Assembly (NCBI RefSeq): GCF_019797765.1
Contig: NZ_CP081862.1
Coordinates: forward strand, 1,426,001 to 1,490,000
Reading direction: 5' to 3'
DNA: 64,000 bases
Origin: Cellulomonas sp. C5510
GTDB lineage: Bacteria > Actinomycetota > Actinomycetes > Actinomycetales > Cellulomonadaceae
Position 1 is the stretch's first letter, and the number at the start of each line of letters is the position of its first letter. Below are positions 33,471 through 43,602 of the stretch, piece by piece. Made by a program: the position numbers and the translations under genes. Below the pieces are notes generated by a model. It saw nothing but the letters and a program-made list of their open reading frames with translations, did not search any database and was not told the origin of the DNA.

Positions 33471-34490
33471 GTGGCACAGGGTGTGGTGGCCGACGGCCTG
33501 CAGGTGGGGTACGCGGCGATGCTGGAGCAGTTCCATCCGACGGAGGCCGTGGAGCTGTCCGCGTACGCCGAGTCCCAGGGGTTCCTCGGGACGATGGCCG
33601 CCGACCACTTCCAGCCGTGGGTCCCGCAGCAGGGGCACTCCGCGTTCGTCTGGAACGTGCTGGCCGCGCTCGGCGAGCGCACGACCGGCGACATGGGGCC
33701 GGGCGTCACCGCGCCGACGTTCCGGTGGCACCCGGCGATGGTGGCGCAGGCGTCGGCGACGCTCGCGGCGATGTACCCGGGACGGCACTGGCTGGGCCTG
33801 GGGTCCGGCGAGGCGCTGAACGAGCACATCACGGCGCAGTACTGGCCGGAGGCGCCGGAGCGCATCAACCGGATGTTCGAGGCGATCGACATCATCAAGA
33901 AGCTGTTCTCGGCGTCGCTGGCCGGCAAGGACGTGAAGCACGCCGGGCAGTTCTACAAGCTCGAGTCGACGCGGCTGTGGACGATGCCGGAGGTCCCGCC
34001 GGAGATCCTCGTCGCGACCGCGGGGCCCGTCACCGCCAAGCGGGCGGGCCGCCACGCGGACGGTCTGATCACCGTCGGGGCCCCGCTGGAGAAGATCAGC
34101 GGGCTGTTCGGCAAGTTCGACGAGGGCGTGCGGGAGTCCGGCCGGGACCCCGAGGACCTGCCGAAGGTGCTGCAGCTCCACCTGTCGTGGGCGGAGACCG
34201 ACGAGCAGGCGATGGAGAACGCCATGGTCGAGTGGCCGAACGGCGGCATGAAGTTCCCCAAGGGTGACATCCGCTCGCCGTTCGACTTCGCCCAGATGGC
34301 CAAGCTGGTGCGCCCGGAGGACTTCGAGGGCCGCATGGTCATCTCCGCCGACCCCGACGTGCACCGCGCGGAGATCCAGAAGTACGTCGACCTCGGCTTC
34401 GACCGCGTCTACCTGCACAACGTGGGCCGCAACCAGCGCGAGTGGATCGACGTGTTCGGGCGCGACGTGCTCCCGAAGCTGGTGCGCTGA
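33471..34490 (+). CDS. F420-dependent LLM-class oxidoreductase (FGD-like, TIGR03557 type)
   Basis: Luciferase-like oxidoreductase, 339 aa, close to F420-dependent glucose-6-phosphate dehydrogenase in its blocks: '[27 protein letters not shown]', '[27 protein letters not shown]', '[25 protein letters not shown]' and '[25 protein letters not shown]'. The 'DHFQPW' and 'GSGEALNEH' motifs mark the F420-binding TIGR03557 family. The next gene, two bases after its stop, is cofE, which supports F420 as cofactor. GTG 33471 has GAGGGAGAG upstream. Substrate unknown; glucose-6-phosphate is possible but not shown. Confidence 0.9.
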   Translation: MAQGVVADGLQVGYAAMLEQFHPTEAVELSAYAESQGFLGTMAADHFQPWVPQQGHSAFVWNVLAALGERTTGDMGPGVTAPTFRWHPAMVAQASATLAAMYPGRHWLGLGSGEALNEHITAQYWPEAPERINRMFEAIDIIKKLFSASLAGKDVKHAGQFYKLESTRLWTMPEVPPEILVATAGPVTAKRAGRHADGLITVGAPLEKISGLFGKFDEGVRESGRDPEDLPKVLQLHLSWAETDEQAMENAMVEWPNGGMKFPKGDIRSPFDFAQMAKLVRPEDFEGRMVISADPDVHRAEIQKYVDLGFDRVYLHNVGRNQREWIDVFGRDVLPKLVR

Positions 34491-34492
34491 CC

Positions 34493-35308
34493 GTGCCCGG
34501 TGCGCCCGACGACGTCCGGTCGTCCGCCGCGGACGTCCTCACCGCCTGGGCGGTTCCCGGGATCGGTGAGGTGCGTCCCGGGGACGACCTGGCGACGCTG
34601 CTGGGCGACGCGCTCGCGGGGGACGCGGCCGCCCGGCCCGCGACGGCGCTCGCGGACGGGGACGTCGTGGTCGTGACCAGCAAGATCGTGTCCAAGGCCG
34701 AGGGGCGCGTCGTGCGGGCCGCCGACCGCGAGGCGGCGATCACCGCCGAGACGGTGCGCGTCGTCGCGACCCGCGAGCACCCCGGCGGCGTCACGCGGAT
34801 CGTGGAGAACCGGCTCGGTCTCGTCATGGCGGCGGCCGGCGTCGACGCGTCGAACACCGACGAGGGCACGGTGCTGCTGCTCCCGGAGGACCCCGACGCC
34901 ACCGCCCGCGTGCTGCGCTCCGCGCTGGCGGAGCGGTTCGGCGTGCGGCTGGGCGTGCTCGTGACCGACACCGCCGGGCGGCCGTGGCGGCAGGGGCAGA
35001 CCGACATCGCGATCGGCGCCGCCGGCGTGCGCGTGCTGGAGGACCTGCGCGGCACCACCGACACGCACGGCCGCACCCTGCAGGTCAGCGTCGCGGCGCT
35101 CGCGGACGAGATCGCCGCGGCCGCCGAGCTGGTCAAGGGCAAGGCCACCGGCCGGCCGGTCGCGGTCGTGCGGGGGATGGCCCACGCGGTCACGGACGAG
35201 GACGGGCCGGGTGCGCGGGCGCTCGTGCGGGTCGGGCCGGACGACATGTTCGCCGAGGGCACCGCCGAGGCCTACGCCCGCGGCTGGAAGGACGCGACGG
35301 AGCGCTGA
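34493..35308 (+). CDS. cofE: Coenzyme F420-0:L-glutamate ligase
   Basis: Adds glutamate residues to F420-0, using GTP. The 271-aa protein has '[17 protein letters not shown]' near residue 60, '[33 protein letters not shown]' in the middle, and '[26 protein letters not shown]'. These are CofE blocks. It is a single-domain form and lacks the FMN-binding C-terminal domain of mycobacterial FbiB, so dehydro-F420 reduction must be done elsewhere. GTG 34493 starts two bases after the oxidoreductase stop, so the two genes form an operon. Confidence 0.93.
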   Translation: MPGAPDDVRSSAADVLTAWAVPGIGEVRPGDDLATLLGDALAGDAAARPATALADGDVVVVTSKIVSKAEGRVVRAADREAAITAETVRVVATREHPGGVTRIVENRLGLVMAAAGVDASNTDEGTVLLLPEDPDATARVLRSALAERFGVRLGVLVTDTAGRPWRQGQTDIAIGAAGVRVLEDLRGTTDTHGRTLQVSVAALADEIAAAAELVKGKATGRPVAVVRGMAHAVTDEDGPGARALVRVGPDDMFAEGTAEAYARGWKDATER

Positions 35309-35432
35309 CGCGCGCGGCGTCAGGCGAGCGCGAGGTGGAGCAGCAGCGCGTCGTCGAGGGCGGACACGGTCTCGGTGTCGAGCGACCCCAGGCGTCCGCC
35401 GGGGCGTGGGACGTCCTGTCGGTGGTGCCCGG

Positions 35433-36266
35433 TCACCCCGCCGGTCGCGCGAGCACCGCCAGCCACTCCGCGTCCGCGTGCCAGGGATCGCCGGACAGCG
35501 ACGCCCAGTGCGCGTCGACCCGCAGGCCGGCGCCGGCGAGCACCGGGGTGAGCGTCTGCGGGACGTAGTCGCGGAACCACATGCGGTACGTCGTGACGTC
35601 GTCGGCCCCGGTCGCGACGGTGTACTGCCGGCACCGCACGTCTCCGGGGTAGCGGTGCGTGCGCGCCAGGACGAGGTGCCGCCCGGGACGCCAGAGCCCG
35701 CCGTCCGCGACGGCCCACTCGTCCTGCGGGCCGGTGCCCGCCTGCGCGGGGGTGGAGACGTCGAGCACCAGCGCCCCGCCCGGGGCCAGCGCGGCGCGGG
35801 CCCGGCCCAGCACGTCGTCGCGGACGTCGTCGGGGAACGTCGAGAGCTCCCCGTACGCCTGGAGCACCAGGTCGAACCGACCGGGCTCGTCGAGCGTCCG
35901 GAAGTCCTGCTGCCGGTACTCGATCTCCAGGCCCGCGGCGTCGGCCGCGCGGCGCGCGTGGGCCAGGGAGCCGGCGCTGAGGTCCACGCCCGTCACCCGG
36001 CACCCGAGGGCGGCCAGGCGCTGCGCGATCAGGCCGGGGCCGCACCCCAGGTCCAGCACGCGCGCGCCGGGACGGGCGAGCCCCAGCGCGGTGAGGTGCG
36101 CGACCGTGCGGTCGAGCTCCGCGGGGCGGCGGCTCGCGGCGTCGTGCGACGGGTCCAGGTGGGCCGCGAGCAGCTGCGTCGCGATGTACGGGTCGTCCCA
36201 GAACGGGCCGTCACCCGGGGCGAAGGGCTCCGGGCGGGCGGTCGCGGCGGCGAGGTCGGTCGGCAC
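35433..36266 (-). CDS. SAM-dependent class I methyltransferase
   Basis: 277 aa, cytoplasmic. The SAM site is 'ARVLDLGCGPGLIAQRLAALG' followed by 'GVDLSAGSLAHARRAA' and 'YRQQDFRTLDEPGRFDLVLQAYGELSTF'. The C-terminal third has 'YRMWFRDYVPQTLTPVLAGAGL', usual for small-molecule methyltransferases. GTG 36266 begins the conserved part. Nothing nearby defines the substrate. It converges with cofE. Confidence 0.87.
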   Translation of the reverse strand: MPTDLAAATARPEPFAPGDGPFWDDPYIATQLLAAHLDPSHDAASRRPAELDRTVAHLTALGLARPGARVLDLGCGPGLIAQRLAALGCRVTGVDLSAGSLAHARRAADAAGLEIEYRQQDFRTLDEPGRFDLVLQAYGELSTFPDDVRDDVLGRARAALAPGGALVLDVSTPAQAGTGPQDEWAVADGGLWRPGRHLVLARTHRYPGDVRCRQYTVATGADDVTTYRMWFRDYVPQTLTPVLAGAGLRVDAHWASLSGDPWHADAEWLAVLARPAG

Positions 36267-36318
36267 GGGGTCAGCGTGGCGGACCCGGCGCCCACCGCGC
36301 CACGGGATTCGGGCCGGG

Positions 36319-36690
36319 TCAGCCCTGCGCGGCGATCTGCGCCGACTGGCCGGTCGCGCCCGGCTCACCGGCCGGGATCGGCTCGGCGATCACCGCGGTG
36401 CCGTAGGCGCACACCTCGGAGAACTGCCCGATGGAGTCGGTGTCGAACCGCATCGCGACGATCGCGTTCGCGCCGCGCTGCGCCGCCTCCTCCGTCATGC
36501 GCCGCATCACCTCGTGGCGGCTGTCGTACATGATCTTCGTGAACTCGGGGATCTCGCCGCCGCCGATCGACCGGAACCCGGCCGTGAAGCTCTGGCCGAT
36601 GTTCGTCGACCGGACCGTCAGGCCCATGACCTCGCCCAGCACGGCCTGGATGCGGTAGCCGGGGATCTCGTTGCTCGTCACCACGATCAT
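36319..36690 (-). CDS. YbjQ/UPF0145 family protein
   Basis: 123-aa protein with 'MIVVTSNEIPGYRIQAVLGEVMGLTVRSTNIGQSF' at its start and 'RRMTEEAAQRGANAIVAMRFDTDSI' in the middle, the pattern of the YbjQ family, which folds as a small beta/alpha pentameric ring in structural studies. Biological role unknown; some are called heavy-metal-binding. It precedes the methyltransferase gene in the same direction. Confidence 0.9.
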   Translation of the reverse strand: MIVVTSNEIPGYRIQAVLGEVMGLTVRSTNIGQSFTAGFRSIGGGEIPEFTKIMYDSRHEVMRRMTEEAAQRGANAIVAMRFDTDSIGQFSEVCAYGTAVIAEPIPAGEPGATGQSAQIAAQG

Positions 36691-36787
36691 GCTCCGATGC
36701 TGCCACGCGGGCCGGGCAGGTCGCGCCGGCACGCGGGGCTGCCGGGTCGCCAGCACGCCGGGCGCGAGGCCCGGGGTGGTCCGTCTG

Positions 36788-36846
36788 CCCGAACGGATCC
36801 GATCGCACCCCTGCGCGGTGGGACGCGCACCCGAACGGATCCGATC
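36788..36846. repeat. Direct repeat of 17 bp in a gene-free gap
   Basis: CCCGAACGGATCCGATC occurs at 36788-36804 and 36830-36846 (period 42). The gap 36691-36945 has no gene. Each copy contains GGATCC and CGGATCCG palindromes. It could be a regulator site pair or a remnant of a tandem duplication. Confidence 0.7.
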
Positions 36847-36945
36847 AGCGCGAGGCCTCGCGGAGGCCGTGGCAGCGGGACGCGCGGGCGGTCTCGACGA
36901 CCAGCCGATCTCGAGGGCGCGGGCCGCCCGACCCCGCGCCGTCGC

Positions 36946-37518
36946 TCACGCCCGGGCTGCGCGCGCGGCTGCCTTCGCGGCCTTCTTCGTCTCGCGGACC
37001 TTCCCGAGCGTGACCTGGTCGCGCACGTCCGCGATCGAGCGCGGCACGTCGTCCCCGTACGCGCCGGCGGCTTCCCGCCAGCCCGTCGGTTCGACACCGC
37101 GCTGCTTGCCGAGCAGGGCCAGGAATATGCGGGCCTTCTGGTCGCCGAAGCCCGGCAACGCCGTCAGGCGCTTCAGCACCGTGGCGCCGTCAGGGTCGCC
37201 GTCGGTCCACAGCCGGGTGACGTCGCCGTCGTACGCGTCCACGACGGCCCGCGCGACCGCCTGGATGCGCCCCGCCATCGACCCGGGGAACCGGTGCACC
37301 GCCGGCGGCGTGGCGCACAGCGCGGCGAACTCGTCGGGGTCGGCCTCCGCGATGCGGTGGACGTCGAAGCCGCCCATGCGTGCGGCGATCTTCGCCGGGC
37401 CGGCGAAGGCCGACTCCATCGTGACCTGCTGGTCGAGGAGCATGCCGGTCAGGAGCGCGAACGGGTCCGCGTCGAGCAGGCGGTCCGCCTCGGGGTCGCC
37501 GGTGAGCCAGAGCGTCAT
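36946..37518 (-). CDS. HhH-GPD-type base excision DNA repair protein
   Basis: 190-aa putative DNA glycosylase. The helix-hairpin-helix region is 'VLKRLTALPGFGDQKARIFLALLGKQ' (GFGDQKA core), preceded by 'LLTGMLLDQQVTMESAFAGPAKIAARMG'. The catalytic-side Asp is probable in 'DDVPRSIADV'. The C-terminus is a basic Lys/Ala tail (KKAAKAAARAARA). ATG 37518 lies six bases after GACGAT, a likely leaderless start. Lesion specificity unknown; it lacks an obvious Fe-S cluster loop. Confidence 0.87.
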   Translation of the reverse strand: MTLWLTGDPEADRLLDADPFALLTGMLLDQQVTMESAFAGPAKIAARMGGFDVHRIAEADPDEFAALCATPPAVHRFPGSMAGRIQAVARAVVDAYDGDVTRLWTDGDPDGATVLKRLTALPGFGDQKARIFLALLGKQRGVEPTGWREAAGAYGDDVPRSIADVRDQVTLGKVRETKKAAKAAARAARA

Positions 37519-37601
37519 GCGCTCATCGTCGCACCTGGGTCGGACGGGGCCGTGGCTGCGGTGCCCGCGCCCGGTGGCGACGGGTCCGGAGGCCGGGCGC
37601 G

Positions 37602-37820
37602 TCAGGGTCGTGTCGCCGCGGCGGCGTCCGCGTCGTCCGGCAGCGCGCCGCCGGACGCGGGGACGACGGTGCCGGCGGGCCAGTGCAGGTCCGGGCACTC
37701 GGCGGCCGTGCGGCAGAACCGCGGCGGCTCGTGCGCACCCCACCCCAGGGGGATCGCGACGATGCCCGCCAGGCAGCCGGCGAGGGTGAGCACGGACATC
37801 GCGCGCTGGCGTCGGCCCAC
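37602..37820 (-). CDS. Small membrane/secreted hypothetical protein
   Basis: 72 aa, not recognised. A hydrophobic segment at about residues 9-25 (MSVLTLAGCLAGIVAIPLGW) is followed by 'RFCRTAAECPDLHWPAG' with two Cys and an Asp/Ala-rich tail. GTG 37820 has GGGAGGTGGGG upstream. It could be a single-pass protein with an external disulfide, or a lipoprotein if the LAGC-like box is used. It lies alone. Confidence 0.5.
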   Translation of the reverse strand: MGRRQRAMSVLTLAGCLAGIVAIPLGWGAHEPPRFCRTAAECPDLHWPAGTVVPASGGALPDDADAAAATRP

Positions 37821-38007
37821 GTCCCCACCTCCCGTCGCGTGCCCGCCCGGTGCGTGCGCTTCCGCCTCTCCCATCGGCCGGCGTCGCGGGCGGTGCAGCG
37901 CCCGTCCGGGTGAGACGCGTCGCACGGCGAGGCGGGTGGGCACCTGCTGGGCAGCGGCGGCTCCGACGAGGAGGATCGTCGGGACGCACCGACGGAGGGA
38001 GCGACGG

Positions 38008-38373
38008 GTGGGCGAGGTGACGGAGTACCTGGCGACGCTGGAGGGTGCCGAGCGCGAGGTGGTCGGGCGGCTGCTCGACCGGGTCCGCGCGGCGGTCCCG
38101 GAGGTCGAGGAGGGCCGGTCCTACGGGTTGGCGGCCTACCGGTACCGCGGGCGGCCCCTGATCGCGGTGGTGACCGGGTCGCGCGGCTGCACGGCGTACC
38201 CGTTCAGCGCGGAGGTCACGGCGGCGGTGCTGGCGACGCTCGACGGGTTCGACGCGACCAAGGGCGGGATCCGGTTCACGGTCGACCGGCCGCTACCGGA
38301 CGGTGCGGTGGACGCGCTCGTGCGGGGGCGGCGGGCCGAGATCGACGCGGCGCTGGACCGGCCGCGGGGCTGA
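38008..38373 (+). CDS. DUF1801-like (iron chaperone type) protein
   Basis: 121-aa protein. 'VTEYLATLEGAEREVVGRLLDRVRAAVPEVEEGRSYGLAAYRYRGRPLIAVV' and 'FSAEVTAAVLATLDGFDATKGGIRFTVDRPLP' match the YdhG/DUF1801 fold (core EGRSYGLAAYRYRGRPL and GGIRF). Such proteins are sometimes called iron chaperones; function is uncertain. GTG 38008 has GGAGGGAG upstream; a second GTG nine bases on is possible. The frame stays open far upstream only by composition. Confidence 0.75.
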   Translation: MGEVTEYLATLEGAEREVVGRLLDRVRAAVPEVEEGRSYGLAAYRYRGRPLIAVVTGSRGCTAYPFSAEVTAAVLATLDGFDATKGGIRFTVDRPLPDGAVDALVRGRRAEIDAALDRPRG

Positions 38374-38469
38374 GCCCGCCCGGGCGTCCGGTCAGGCCGT
38401 CCCGACCGGCGCGGGTCGCCGTCGGAGCCTCCGGACGGTGGCGGCGCCGCGGGCGCGTAGGGTGCCTGC

Positions 38470-39150
38470 GTGCTGGTCGGTCGGTGGGTGGTCGTCGTGC
38501 CCGTGAAGGACGCGCGCCGCGGCAAGTCGCGCCTCGCGGACGTCCTGGAGCCCGGCGCCCGCGCGGCCCTGGTGCGGGCGATGGCGCTCGACACGGTGGA
38601 CGCCGTGCTCGCGGCGCCACGCGTCGCCCGGGTGGTGGTCGTCACCGCGGACCCCGAGGTCACCGCCGCGGCCGGCGCGCTGCGGCGGGTCCGGGTGCTG
38701 CCCGAGCCGGCGGCCGGTGCCGCCGACCCGCCCGGCGGCTGGCACGCGCTGAACCGGGCCGTCGCCGCAGGGGTGGCCGCCGCGCGCGCCGAGGCGCCGA
38801 CGGCGCACGCCGGCGTGCTCCTGGGCGACCTGCCGGGGCTCGACCCCGCCGAGCTGGACGCCGTGCTCGGGGACGCCGAGGCCCACCCCCTCGCGGTGCT
38901 GCCGGACGCGGACGGCACGGGGACGACGCTGCTCACAGCGGCCCCGGGCGCCGGGGTGGAGCCGCGGTTCGGCGGCGGGTCGGCCGCCGCGCACGCCGCG
39001 GCCGGGCACGTGGTGCTCGACGTGCCGGCGGGGTCCGCCCTGCGCCACGACGTCGACGTGCCGGCCGACCTCGCGGCGCTGGCCGCGCGCGGCGTCGAGG
39101 GCCGGACGGGCGCGCTGCTGCGCCGCCTGGCGCCGCTGCCGCTGGACTGA
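38470..39150 (+). CDS. cofC: 2-phospho-L-lactate (or PEP) guanylyltransferase
   Basis: Makes the activated lactyl- or phosphoenolpyruvyl-guanosine diphosphate used by CofD in F420 synthesis (FbiD in mycobacteria). 226 aa. 'WVVVVPVKDARRGKSRLADVL' is the nucleotide-binding start, 'VVVVTADPEVTAAA' and 'AGVLLGDLPGLDPAELDAVL' follow (LLGDLPGL core with the metal Asp), and 'ADGTGTTLL' and 'FGGGSAAAHAAAG' are family blocks. GTG 38470 follows TAGGGT by six bases, a leaderless start. It converges with cofD, 59 bp away. Confidence 0.94.
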   Translation: MLVGRWVVVVPVKDARRGKSRLADVLEPGARAALVRAMALDTVDAVLAAPRVARVVVVTADPEVTAAAGALRRVRVLPEPAAGAADPPGGWHALNRAVAAGVAAARAEAPTAHAGVLLGDLPGLDPAELDAVLGDAEAHPLAVLPDADGTGTTLLTAAPGAGVEPRFGGGSAAAHAAAGHVVLDVPAGSALRHDVDVPADLAALAARGVEGRTGALLRRLAPLPLD

Positions 39151-39209
39151 GCGGCGCTGCAGGTCACCGGGCGGTCGCGCGGCGTCCGGTCCCGGCGGGG
39201 GTCACCGCG

Positions 39210-40189
39210 TCAGCGCCCGACCAGCGCCAGCGCGGCGGCGGCGATCCGGGCGGTCGCCGGCACGTCCCGCATGAGGGTGTCCGCGGCGGCTGCCCGCCAG
39301 CCGCTCGCCCGGAGCCGCCCGACCGCGTCCTCGTCCGCCGTGTCGAGCAGCCAGGCGTCGAGCACCCCGGGCGTCCCATCGGCTCCGAGCGCACCGCCCC
39401 GCAAGCCGTAGTGCCGGGCGACGGCCTCCGCGGTCGCGTCGACGCCGATCGTCGCGAGGCACTCGGCCGCCATGCCGCGCACCGGCGCACCGCCGATGAT
39501 CGGCGACACCCCGACGACCGGCGCCGGCGTCGTCGCCAGCGCGTCGCGGACGCCCGGGACGGCGAGGATCGTGCCGACCGAGACCACGGGGTTCGACGGC
39601 GGCACGACGACGACGTCCGCGTCCCGCACCGCCTCCAGCACGCCGGGCGCCGGCGCCGCGGACTCGAGGCCCACCTGGACGAACGCGGTCGCCGGCAGCG
39701 CGGCCCGGTGCCGCACCCACCACTCCTCGAAGTGCAGCAGGTCGCCGCCCGCGACGCGGACGTGCGTCTCCACCGGCTCGTCGGCCATGGGCAGCAGCCG
39801 GACACCCTGCGCGGCCAGGCCCCAGCGCCGGCACAGCCGCTCCGTCGCCTGCGACAGCGTCAGCCCCTCGCGCAGCCACTGCGTGCGGGCGAGGTGCGTC
39901 GCGAGGTCCAGGTCGCCGAGCGTGAACCACTCCCAGCCGACGTCGTAGGCGGCGAGGTCCGCCGACACGCGTGACGACTCGTCGCGCCGGCCCCAGCCCT
40001 GCTCCTCGTGGACGGCGCCGCCCAGGGTGTACATGAGCGTGTCGAGGTCGGGGCAGACCCGCACGCCGTGCAGCCACATGTCGTCGCCGGTGTTCGCGAC
40101 GACGGTGACGTCGGCGTCGTCGTCGAGCAGGGCCAGCAGCCCCCGGGTGAACCGGGCGCCCCCGACGCCGCCGGACAGGACGGTGACCT

Positions 40190-40193
<4 letters not shown>
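39210..40193 (-). CDS. cofD: 2-phospho-L-lactate transferase
   Basis: Joins the activated phospho-lactyl/enolpyruvyl group to FO to make F420-0 or its dehydro form (FbiA in mycobacteria). 327 aa. The N-terminus 'VLSGGVGGARFTRGLLALL' is the signature of the family, with 'VVANTGDDMWLHGVRVCPDLDTLMYTLGG' next (core NTGDDMWLHG) and 'VVVPPSNPVVSVGTILAVPGVRDAL' later. ATG 40193 overlaps the stop of the upstream ATPase gene by four bases, so cofD is coupled to the putative F420-0 importer. Confidence 0.95.
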
Positions 40194-40989
<796 letters not shown>

Positions 40990-40999
<10 letters not shown>

Positions 41000-42108
41000 G
41001 CGCTGCCCCTCCCGCGTCGCAGCAGCACCGCGAAGACCGGCACCCCGATCAGCGCGGTCACGATGCCGACCGGCAGCTCGCGCGGGTCGAACAGCGTCCG
41101 CGCGCCCGTGTCGGCCCACACCAGGAAGATCGCGCCCGTGACGGCGGCGACCGGCAGCAGCCGGCGGTGCGCGGGCCCGGTCAGCGCCGACACCGCGTGC
41201 GGCAGCACCAGCCCGACGAACCCGATGGACCCGCTGACCGCGACCATCGCGCCGGTCAGCAGCGCGACGAGCGTCATCAGGGTCCACCGGGTGCGGTCGA
41301 CGTCGATGCCGAGCGCCGCAGCCGCCGTGTCGCCGAACGCGAACGCGTCCAGCCGGATCGCCGACGCGACCAGCACGGTCCCGACCGCGAGCAGCGCCAC
41401 GCCGGCGATCGTGACCGACTGCCACGTCGACCCTGCCAGCGACCCCAGCAGCCAGTTGAGGATCTCCCGGTAGGAGTCGCCGGTCGCCGACCAGAAGATG
41501 ACGAACGACGTCCCCGCGGCCGCGAGCTGCGACACCGCGAGGCCGGCCAGCACCGCGCGCCCCGGCGTCAGCACGCCACCGACGCGCGCCAGGCTCAGCG
41601 TCGCGACCAGCGCGGCGAGCGCCCCCGCGAACGCCGCGACCGGCAGCAGCAGACCCACTCCGACCACCAGCACCGCCACCGCGCCGAGCGAGGCCCCCGA
41701 CGACAGGCCGAGCAGGTAGGGGTCGGCCAGCGGGTTGCGGGTCAGCGACTGCATGACCGCGCCCGCCAGCGCCAGCCCGGCGCCGACCGCCGCCCCCGTG
41801 AGGACGCGCGGCAGCCGCAGGTCCCACACGATCGCGTCCGTCAGCACCGGCACGCCGCCGTCCGCGCCCGCGGCCGGGCTGAGCCCGAGGTGCCCGGCGA
41901 TGCTCCGGGCGACGTCCGGCACCGCGATGTCCGCCGGCCCGATCGTGACGCACACCAGCACCGTCGCCACGAGCAGCAGCAGGCCGACGCCGAGCACCGG
42001 CAGCAGCGGCAGGCGCCGGGCCCGGCCGGTCGGCGGCGCGGCGGACCGGCCCGGCCCGGAGGCGGGTGGGGCGGGCGCGGCGCGTGCCGGGCGGCGGTCG
42101 ACGGTCAC
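40990..42108 (-). CDS. Putative F420-0 ABC transporter permease (FecCD family)
   Basis: 372-aa permease with a basic Pro/Ala N-terminus and about ten helices. 'LRLPRVLTGAAVGAGLALAGAVMQSLTRNPLADPYLLGLSSGASLGAV' is the FecCD landmark (core GAVMQSLTRNPLADPYLLG), and 'GFVGLVLPHAVSALTGPAHRRLLP' near the C-terminus is the ATPase-coupling loop region (FVGLVLPH). It overlaps the ATPase gene by ten bases and follows the binding-protein gene by seven. Same context as the other importer subunits. Confidence 0.9.
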
Positions 42109-42115
42109 GGCCGGG

Positions 42116-43129
42116 TCAGCCCTCCAGGTCCGCGAGCTGCTCGGACAGGCTCACGACGGCCTGGGCGTTGCGCACGCCCGCCTCCGCCGCGGGGAACGGC
42201 AGCGTCAGGTAGCGGTGCTCCCGGACGGCGGTCAGCTGGGAGGTCGCCGGGTTGGACTCCAGCAGCTCGATCTTCGACGCGGCGGTGTTCCACGTCGCGT
42301 CGACCAGCACGATGACGTCTGGGTCGGCGGCGACGACCTGCTCCCAGCCGGCCGACGTCCAGGTGTCGTGGACGTCCGCGAAGATGTTCGTCAGCCCCGC
42401 CGCGTCCAGCATCATCTGCGGGGCGCCGATGCCCGCCCCGACGTACGGGGTGTCGGTGCCCGAGGAGTACCAGAGCGCCGTCGTCTCCTCCGCCGGGGGC
42501 GTGACGGAGTCGAGCAGCTCCTGCTCCTGGGCGATGAGGTCCTCCGCGCGGTCCGTCACGCCGAACACCGAGGCGATCTCCCGCTGCTCGTCGAACAGCC
42601 CGTCGAACGTCAGCGGGTCCGGCATGTAGCCCTGCTCCTTGCAGGCGGCGGGCGACACGTAGGTGCCGATGCCGAGGCCCTGCAGGGCGGAGCGCTCGCC
42701 GGCGCCGTCGTCGGAGAAGTTCGACTCCCAGCCCGCGTAGACGAAGTCGGGCTGCACCTCCAGCAGCGCCTCCTGGCCGGGGACCTTGTCGGAGAGCACC
42801 GGGACGGCGTCGTAGGCGTCCGCCCACTCGTCGGGGACGGGGCCGTCGGCGAACGCGGTGCCGACCAGGCGGTCCTGCAGCCCGAGCGCCAGCATCGTCT
42901 CGATCGACGTGGACTTGATGGCGACGACGCGCTCCGGCGGGGTGTCGACGGTGACCTCGGTGCCGCAGTTGTCGAGCGTGACGGGGGTGAAGGCGGCGCC
43001 GGTCGACGACGAGGAGGACGGGCCGCCGGGGGACACGCCCGGTTCGGCCGGGTTGCCGGCGCACGCCGCGAGGGCCAGGGCCAGGGCGGCCGCGGGGACG
43101 GCGAGGACGAGACGGCGGGTGCTGCGCAC
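42116..43129 (-). CDS. Putative F420-0 ABC transporter substrate-binding lipoprotein
   Basis: Type III (BtuF/FepB-like) binding protein, 337 aa. Signal peptide with lipobox LAAC (Cys near 23), a Ser/Gly/Pro linker, then 'VTLDNCGTEVTVDTPPERVVAIKSTSIETMLALGLQDRLVGTAF'. The distinctive 'YAGWESNFSDDGAGERSALQGLGIGTYVSPAACKEQGYMPDPLTFDGLF' (core GIGTYVSPAACK) matches the clade found beside cofC/cofD. Two internal Cys could form a disulfide. First gene of importer-cofD operon. Confidence 0.87.
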   Translation of the reverse strand: MRSTRRLVLAVPAAALALALAACAGNPAEPGVSPGGPSSSSSTGAAFTPVTLDNCGTEVTVDTPPERVVAIKSTSIETMLALGLQDRLVGTAFADGPVPDEWADAYDAVPVLSDKVPGQEALLEVQPDFVYAGWESNFSDDGAGERSALQGLGIGTYVSPAACKEQGYMPDPLTFDGLFDEQREIASVFGVTDRAEDLIAQEQELLDSVTPPAEETTALWYSSGTDTPYVGAGIGAPQMMLDAAGLTNIFADVHDTWTSAGWEQVVAADPDVIVLVDATWNTAASKIELLESNPATSQLTAVREHRYLTLPFPAAEAGVRNAQAVVSLSEQLADLEG

Positions 43130-43602
43130 AGGGGCTCCTGGGGGTGCGGTGACGTCGCGCGGTCGGCCCGCGGCGACGTCGCGGTGCGGCCCGCGGCGGC
43201 CGGCGCCGGCGCTCGCGGGCCGGACGGCGGGGTGCCGCGGTCCGACGGTGGACGCTGGACGGCCCGCGCGGGACCGGGGGTCCGCCGCGGCGGGTCGGGG
43301 GAGGGTGCACGTCGCGCCCGGTGGCTGCGCCGCCCATGCGCGGGCGGCGACATCCAGGCCAACGTCCGGCCTGGTCCGGGGCCCACCCTACGCCCGCTCC
43401 ACCCGCGCGCCCCACCCGGCCCCGTCCTGCTCAGCCCCCGCGTCCCGCCCGTCCCGCCCAGGCGCGCGTCCTGCCCAGCCCGACCCGTCCCGGGCCCTGA
43501 CCGTCGTCGAAGTTGCAGTAGATGCGCGGTTCGGGCCGTCGAACCCCGCATCTATCGCAATCTCGATGGGCGGAGGCGTGGGCGGACGGGCGGGCGGGCG
43601 GG
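43130..43602. other. Gene-free interval upstream of the F420-0 importer
   Basis: 473 bases without a convincing gene. It contains a 7-bp inverted repeat CCAGGCC-N7-GGCCTGG (43354-43374), which may be an operator for the importer operon, and a 21-bp imperfect inverted repeat (43513-43560, listed separately). GC-rich direct iterations (CGACGTCGC) lie near 43150-43190. No riboswitch consensus was recognised. Confidence 0.6.
43513..43560. repeat. Imperfect 21-bp inverted repeat
   Basis: Arms 43513-43533 and 43540-43560 pair in 18 of 21 positions with a six-base loop. Arm cores are GTAGATGCG and CGCATCTA. Base composition is clearly lower in GC than the surroundings. It follows the stop of the MocR-like gene on the minus strand by about 40 bases, so it could terminate that gene, or be a mobile repeat. 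Confidence 0.7.

Noticed and set aside
43130..43512. Possible cobalamin riboswitch upstream of the FecCD-type importer
   Set aside because: I could not find the conserved B12-box or a convincing multi-arm fold; only a 7-bp inverted repeat stands out.
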